NCBI GenBank assembly: GCA_021784265.1
Contig: JAJXTA010000128.1
Location: 1 to 7,272 of the forward strand
DNA from: a bacterium
GTDB taxonomy: Bacteria; Verrucomicrobiota; Verrucomicrobiia; Limisphaerales; J093
Length of the DNA: 7,272 bases
Direction: 5' to 3'
Position 1 is the first letter of the stretch. Each line of letters opens with the position of its first letter. Position numbers and translations under genes: made by a program. Below the pieces are notes generated by a model. That model ran no database searches. It was not told the DNA's origin and saw nothing but the letters and a program-made list of their open reading frames with translations. Of this stretch, positions 6,882 through 7,272 are shown piece after piece.

Positions 6882-6990
6882 GCCTAAACAACCGACGCCA
6901 CCTGAGACGGCCCCTGGGCGCCGGCTATTCGACGCCAGGATTTTCCTTGCTTTGCCGACGCCCGGGCTCAAGATGATAGTCCGTGCGGAC
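6882..6990. promoter_or_regulatory. Divergent intergenic region between the pseudopilin and tRNA genes
   Basis: These 109 bases should hold the promoters of both the pseudopilin gene (- strand) and the tRNA (+ strand). I find no convincing -10/-35 pair for the - strand gene. There is no strong Shine-Dalgarno sequence before the ATG at 6881; an AGG lies too close to it to be typical. Confidence 0.45.
6952..6980 (+). promoter_or_regulatory. Candidate promoter of the tRNA-Cys gene
   Basis: TTGCCG (6952-6957) and GATAGT (6975-6980) each match the sigma70 consensus at four of six positions and are separated by 17 bases, the ideal spacing. Transcription would begin near 6987, just before the mature 5' end at 6991. 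The match is modest, and placement is its main support. Confidence 0.35.
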
Positions 6991-7065
6991 GGCGGGGTAG
7001 CCAAGTGGTAAGGCAGGGCTCTGCAAAAGCCTTATGCGTCGGTTCGATTCCGACCCTCGCCTCCA
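6991..7065 (+). tRNA. tRNA-Cys (anticodon GCA)
   Basis: All four arms can be folded by eye. The acceptor stem pairs GGCGGGG (6991-6997) with CCTCGCC (7055-7061), with one G-T wobble. The D arm is GCC...GGC with GG in the loop. The anticodon stem GGGCT/AGCCT closes a 7-base loop CTGCAAA whose anticodon is GCA, reading Cys codons. A 5-base variable loop precedes the T arm (GTCGG, loop TTCGATT, CCGAC). The discriminator base is T (U73), which is the known identity element for cysteinyl-tRNA synthetase. The CCA end is encoded in the genome (7063-7065). Length is 75 bases. Confidence 0.97.
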
Positions 7066-7090
7066 GCTCTTAGCTCTTGGACGATAAGAG
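7065..7090 (+). repeat. Short tandem and inverted repeats just after the tRNA
   Basis: AGCTCTT occurs twice in tandem (7065-7071 and 7072-7078), the first copy beginning on the final A of the tRNA CCA. CTCTTA (7067-7072) is also inverted as TAAGAG (7085-7090), giving a 6-bp stem with a 12-base loop, and the second CTCTT can pair with the same AAGAG. No T run follows, so it is not a standard terminator. It could help 3' processing or be chance. Confidence 0.35.
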
Positions 7091-7272
7091 GTTGCGAAAG
7101 GATGGGGGCGCAAGGCGGGGTGATTTCTTCCCGCGTGGGGCGCAGCTCGGGCACTAACCCCCCCAACGCCACGCCACTCTCCAACCACGGCCCGCTCAGT
7201 GGCGGACGCCAAGGCGGCTGAGGGTCACACGGCAACGCGAACCTGGAGAATCGCCTCCGCCCCGCGTCCCGG
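7066..7272. other. Noncoding stretch to the right edge
   Basis: In these 207 bases I find no supported gene on either strand. The open frames on the - strand here run into the tRNA and have no recognisable protein features. Apart from the repeat next to the tRNA I see no clear structure. The promoter of a gene beyond the window could lie here. Confidence 0.5.

Noticed and set aside
5836..6887. Open frames overlapping the pseudopilin gene (332 codons on +, 263 codons on -, other frame)
   Set aside because: They are His/Arg/Pro-rich shadows without motifs, whereas the 5958-6881 frame has a complete prepilin motif and an H-X9-DG motif.
6882..7004. N-terminal extension of the pseudopilin from the ATG at 7004
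   Set aside because: That start lies within the tRNA-Cys gene on the opposite strand, and it would make an implausible 91-residue leader.
6925..7235. Two open frames on the - strand across the tRNA (about 95 and 67 codons)
   Set aside because: Their sequences include peptides such as GRNRTDA and GSESNRR, which are the well-known artefact of translating the complement of a tRNA gene.
7200..7272. T-loop-like GGTTCGCG on the - strand, considered as a second tRNA
   Set aside because: The flanks do not form a T stem or acceptor stem, and no anticodon arm can be found.

Overview
The window is a GC-rich stretch that most likely comes from a Verrucomicrobiota bacterium, probably of the Limisphaerales/Pedosphaera type. 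The main clues are a short TPR protein of a type I associate with that phylum, an oligogalacturonide/general-secretion-type pseudopilin with an H-X9-DG motif (greatly expanded in Verrucomicrobiota, Planctomycetota and Lentisphaerota), a ThuA-domain protein, a DUF5696-like glycosidase relative, and start codons without a clear Shine-Dalgarno sequence. The assignment is by recognition of protein style only; no search was run.

Layout. From the left edge to about 5849, five genes lie on the + strand, packed like an operon: a glycosidase-like protein cut by the window edge (2-1819); a secreted ThuA-domain protein fused in frame to a DUF1638 domain (1816-3453); a small TPR protein (3493-3903); the methionine-salvage isomerase MtnA (3916-5079, GTG start); and a membrane-anchored AsmA-like protein (5076-5849). 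Two of the four junctions are 4-base ATGA stop/start overlaps and the other gaps are 39 and 12 bases. A convergent spacer of 108 bases with two small hairpins follows. A pseudopilin gene then reads on the - strand (5958-6881), and a tRNA-Cys(GCA) gene diverges from it on the + strand (6991-7065). The last 207 bases hold nothing I can support.

How the genes work together. The first two genes suggest extracytoplasmic carbohydrate handling (glycosidase-like fold plus a ThuA domain). MtnA, the TPR protein and the AsmA-like protein look like housekeeping genes in the same transcription unit, and I see no common pathway that ties all five together. A possible promoter just before the TPR gene could separate the carbohydrate pair from the rest.

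The most unusual object is the ThuA-DUF1638 fusion with an N-terminal signal peptide, because DUF1638 is normally a stand-alone, apparently cytoplasmic protein. No plus-strand frame has a stop codon in the linker, and a good internal ATG sits exactly at the start of the DUF1638 domain, so a true fusion, a lost stop codon and dual translation are all possible. I see no CRISPR array, insertion sequence, phage gene or defence system here.
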